Origin: Candidatus Caldarchaeum sp.
Lineage (GTDB): Archaea > Thermoproteota > Nitrososphaeria_A > Caldarchaeales > Caldarchaeaceae
DNA: 5,426 nt
Assembly (NCBI GenBank): GCA_025054515.1
Contig: JANWZT010000087.1
Span: 1 to 5,426, forward strand
Direction of reading: 5' to 3'
Shown: one piece after another, positions 5,220 through 5,426 of the stretch
How positions within the stretch are numbered: the first letter of the stretch is position 1
How the letters are laid out: every line of letters begins with the position of its first letter
Translations under genes and position numbers: made by a program
The notes under the pieces: generated by a model
The model's input: the letters and a program-made list of their open reading frames with translations, nothing else
Databases searched by the model: none
Told to the model about the DNA's origin: nothing

Positions 5220-5426
5220 ATGAAAGTGCTCATCATCACAGAAAACTTAGGGCGAGGAGGAGCTGAACGCGTACTATCATATTTATCACAGCAAAGCCAA
5301 TTAGACGTGGAATACGTTTTTTTGAGTCTGACGCCGATCGTCAAATACCGTTTCAATTCAAGGATTTATGTCATCGGTAGAGGGGTTTTGTCGATAAATC
5401 TTCCAATGCTCTACAGAGTGCTCCTT
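5220..5426 (+). CDS. GT4-type glycosyltransferase, N-terminal fragment cut by the window end
   Basis: Sixty-nine codons remain open to the right edge. The protein opens MKVLIITENLGRGGAERVL, the standard first strand and glycine-rich loop of GT-B glycosyltransferases of family GT4, where the GGAE motif lies in the acceptor-side domain. These enzymes transfer a sugar from a nucleotide-sugar donor to lipids, polysaccharides or other acceptors at the inner face of the membrane. The donor-binding C-terminal domain is outside the window, so donor and acceptor cannot be judged. The ATG at 5220 puts the first strand at the N-terminus and fits the TATA spacing. It has its own probable promoter, so a shared role with the carotenoid genes (for example carotenoid glycosylation) is only a guess; surface polysaccharide or protein glycosylation is as likely. 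Confidence 0.75.
   Translation, partial: MKVLIITENLGRGGAERVLSYLSQQSQLDVEYVFLSLTPIVKYRFNSRIYVIGRGVLSINLPMLYRVLL

Noticed and set aside
1..5426. tRNA, rRNA, CRISPR array, insertion sequence or transposon ends
   Set aside because: I saw no cloverleaf-like segment, spaced direct repeats, transposase motifs or terminal inverted repeats; nearly the whole window is occupied by the six genes.

Overview
The window looks like a piece of an archaeal chromosome that is probably not from a halophile. Three things suggest this. An A/T-rich TATA-like box lies about 27 bases before the first codon of the carotenoid operon, and a similar box lies about 30 bases before the last gene; neither start has a convincing ribosome binding site, which is the usual layout of leaderless archaeal transcripts. 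The UbiA-type prenyltransferase resembles the lycopene elongases best known from haloarchaea. The proteins lack the strongly acidic composition typical of haloarchaea. Base composition is moderate and the species cannot be named. A bacterial source is not excluded, because actinobacteria also carry crtI, crtB and lycopene-elongase genes together.

Layout, all genes on the + strand. Positions 2-1216 encode the membrane part of a FeoB-like ferrous iron transporter whose reading frame runs off the left edge. Positions 1217-1379 are a 163-base regulatory gap with two inverted repeats and a TATA box. Positions 1380-4594 are a tight three-gene operon: a CrtI-type phytoene desaturase, a CrtB-type phytoene synthase starting on the base after the crtI stop, and a UbiA-family prenyltransferase with a TTG start overlapping crtB by 10 bases. 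Positions 4623-5150 encode a small protein of the pyrimidine-dimer DNA glycosylase (T4 endonuclease V-like) superfamily. Positions 5151-5219 hold an oligo-T tract and a second probable leaderless promoter. Positions 5220-5426 are the first 69 codons of a GT4-type glycosyltransferase cut by the right edge.

How the genes fit together. CrtB would condense two geranylgeranyl diphosphates to phytoene, CrtI would desaturate it to lycopene, and the prenyltransferase would most likely add C5 units to the ends of lycopene to start a C50 carotenoid (bacterioruberin-like) pathway. No hydratase (CruF-like), second desaturase (CrtD-like) or GGPP synthase is in the window. A pyrimidine-dimer repair gene 28 bases downstream makes this look like a light and UV protection cluster. 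The iron transporter and glycosyltransferase on the flanks have their own expression signals, or lack visible ones, and may be unrelated.
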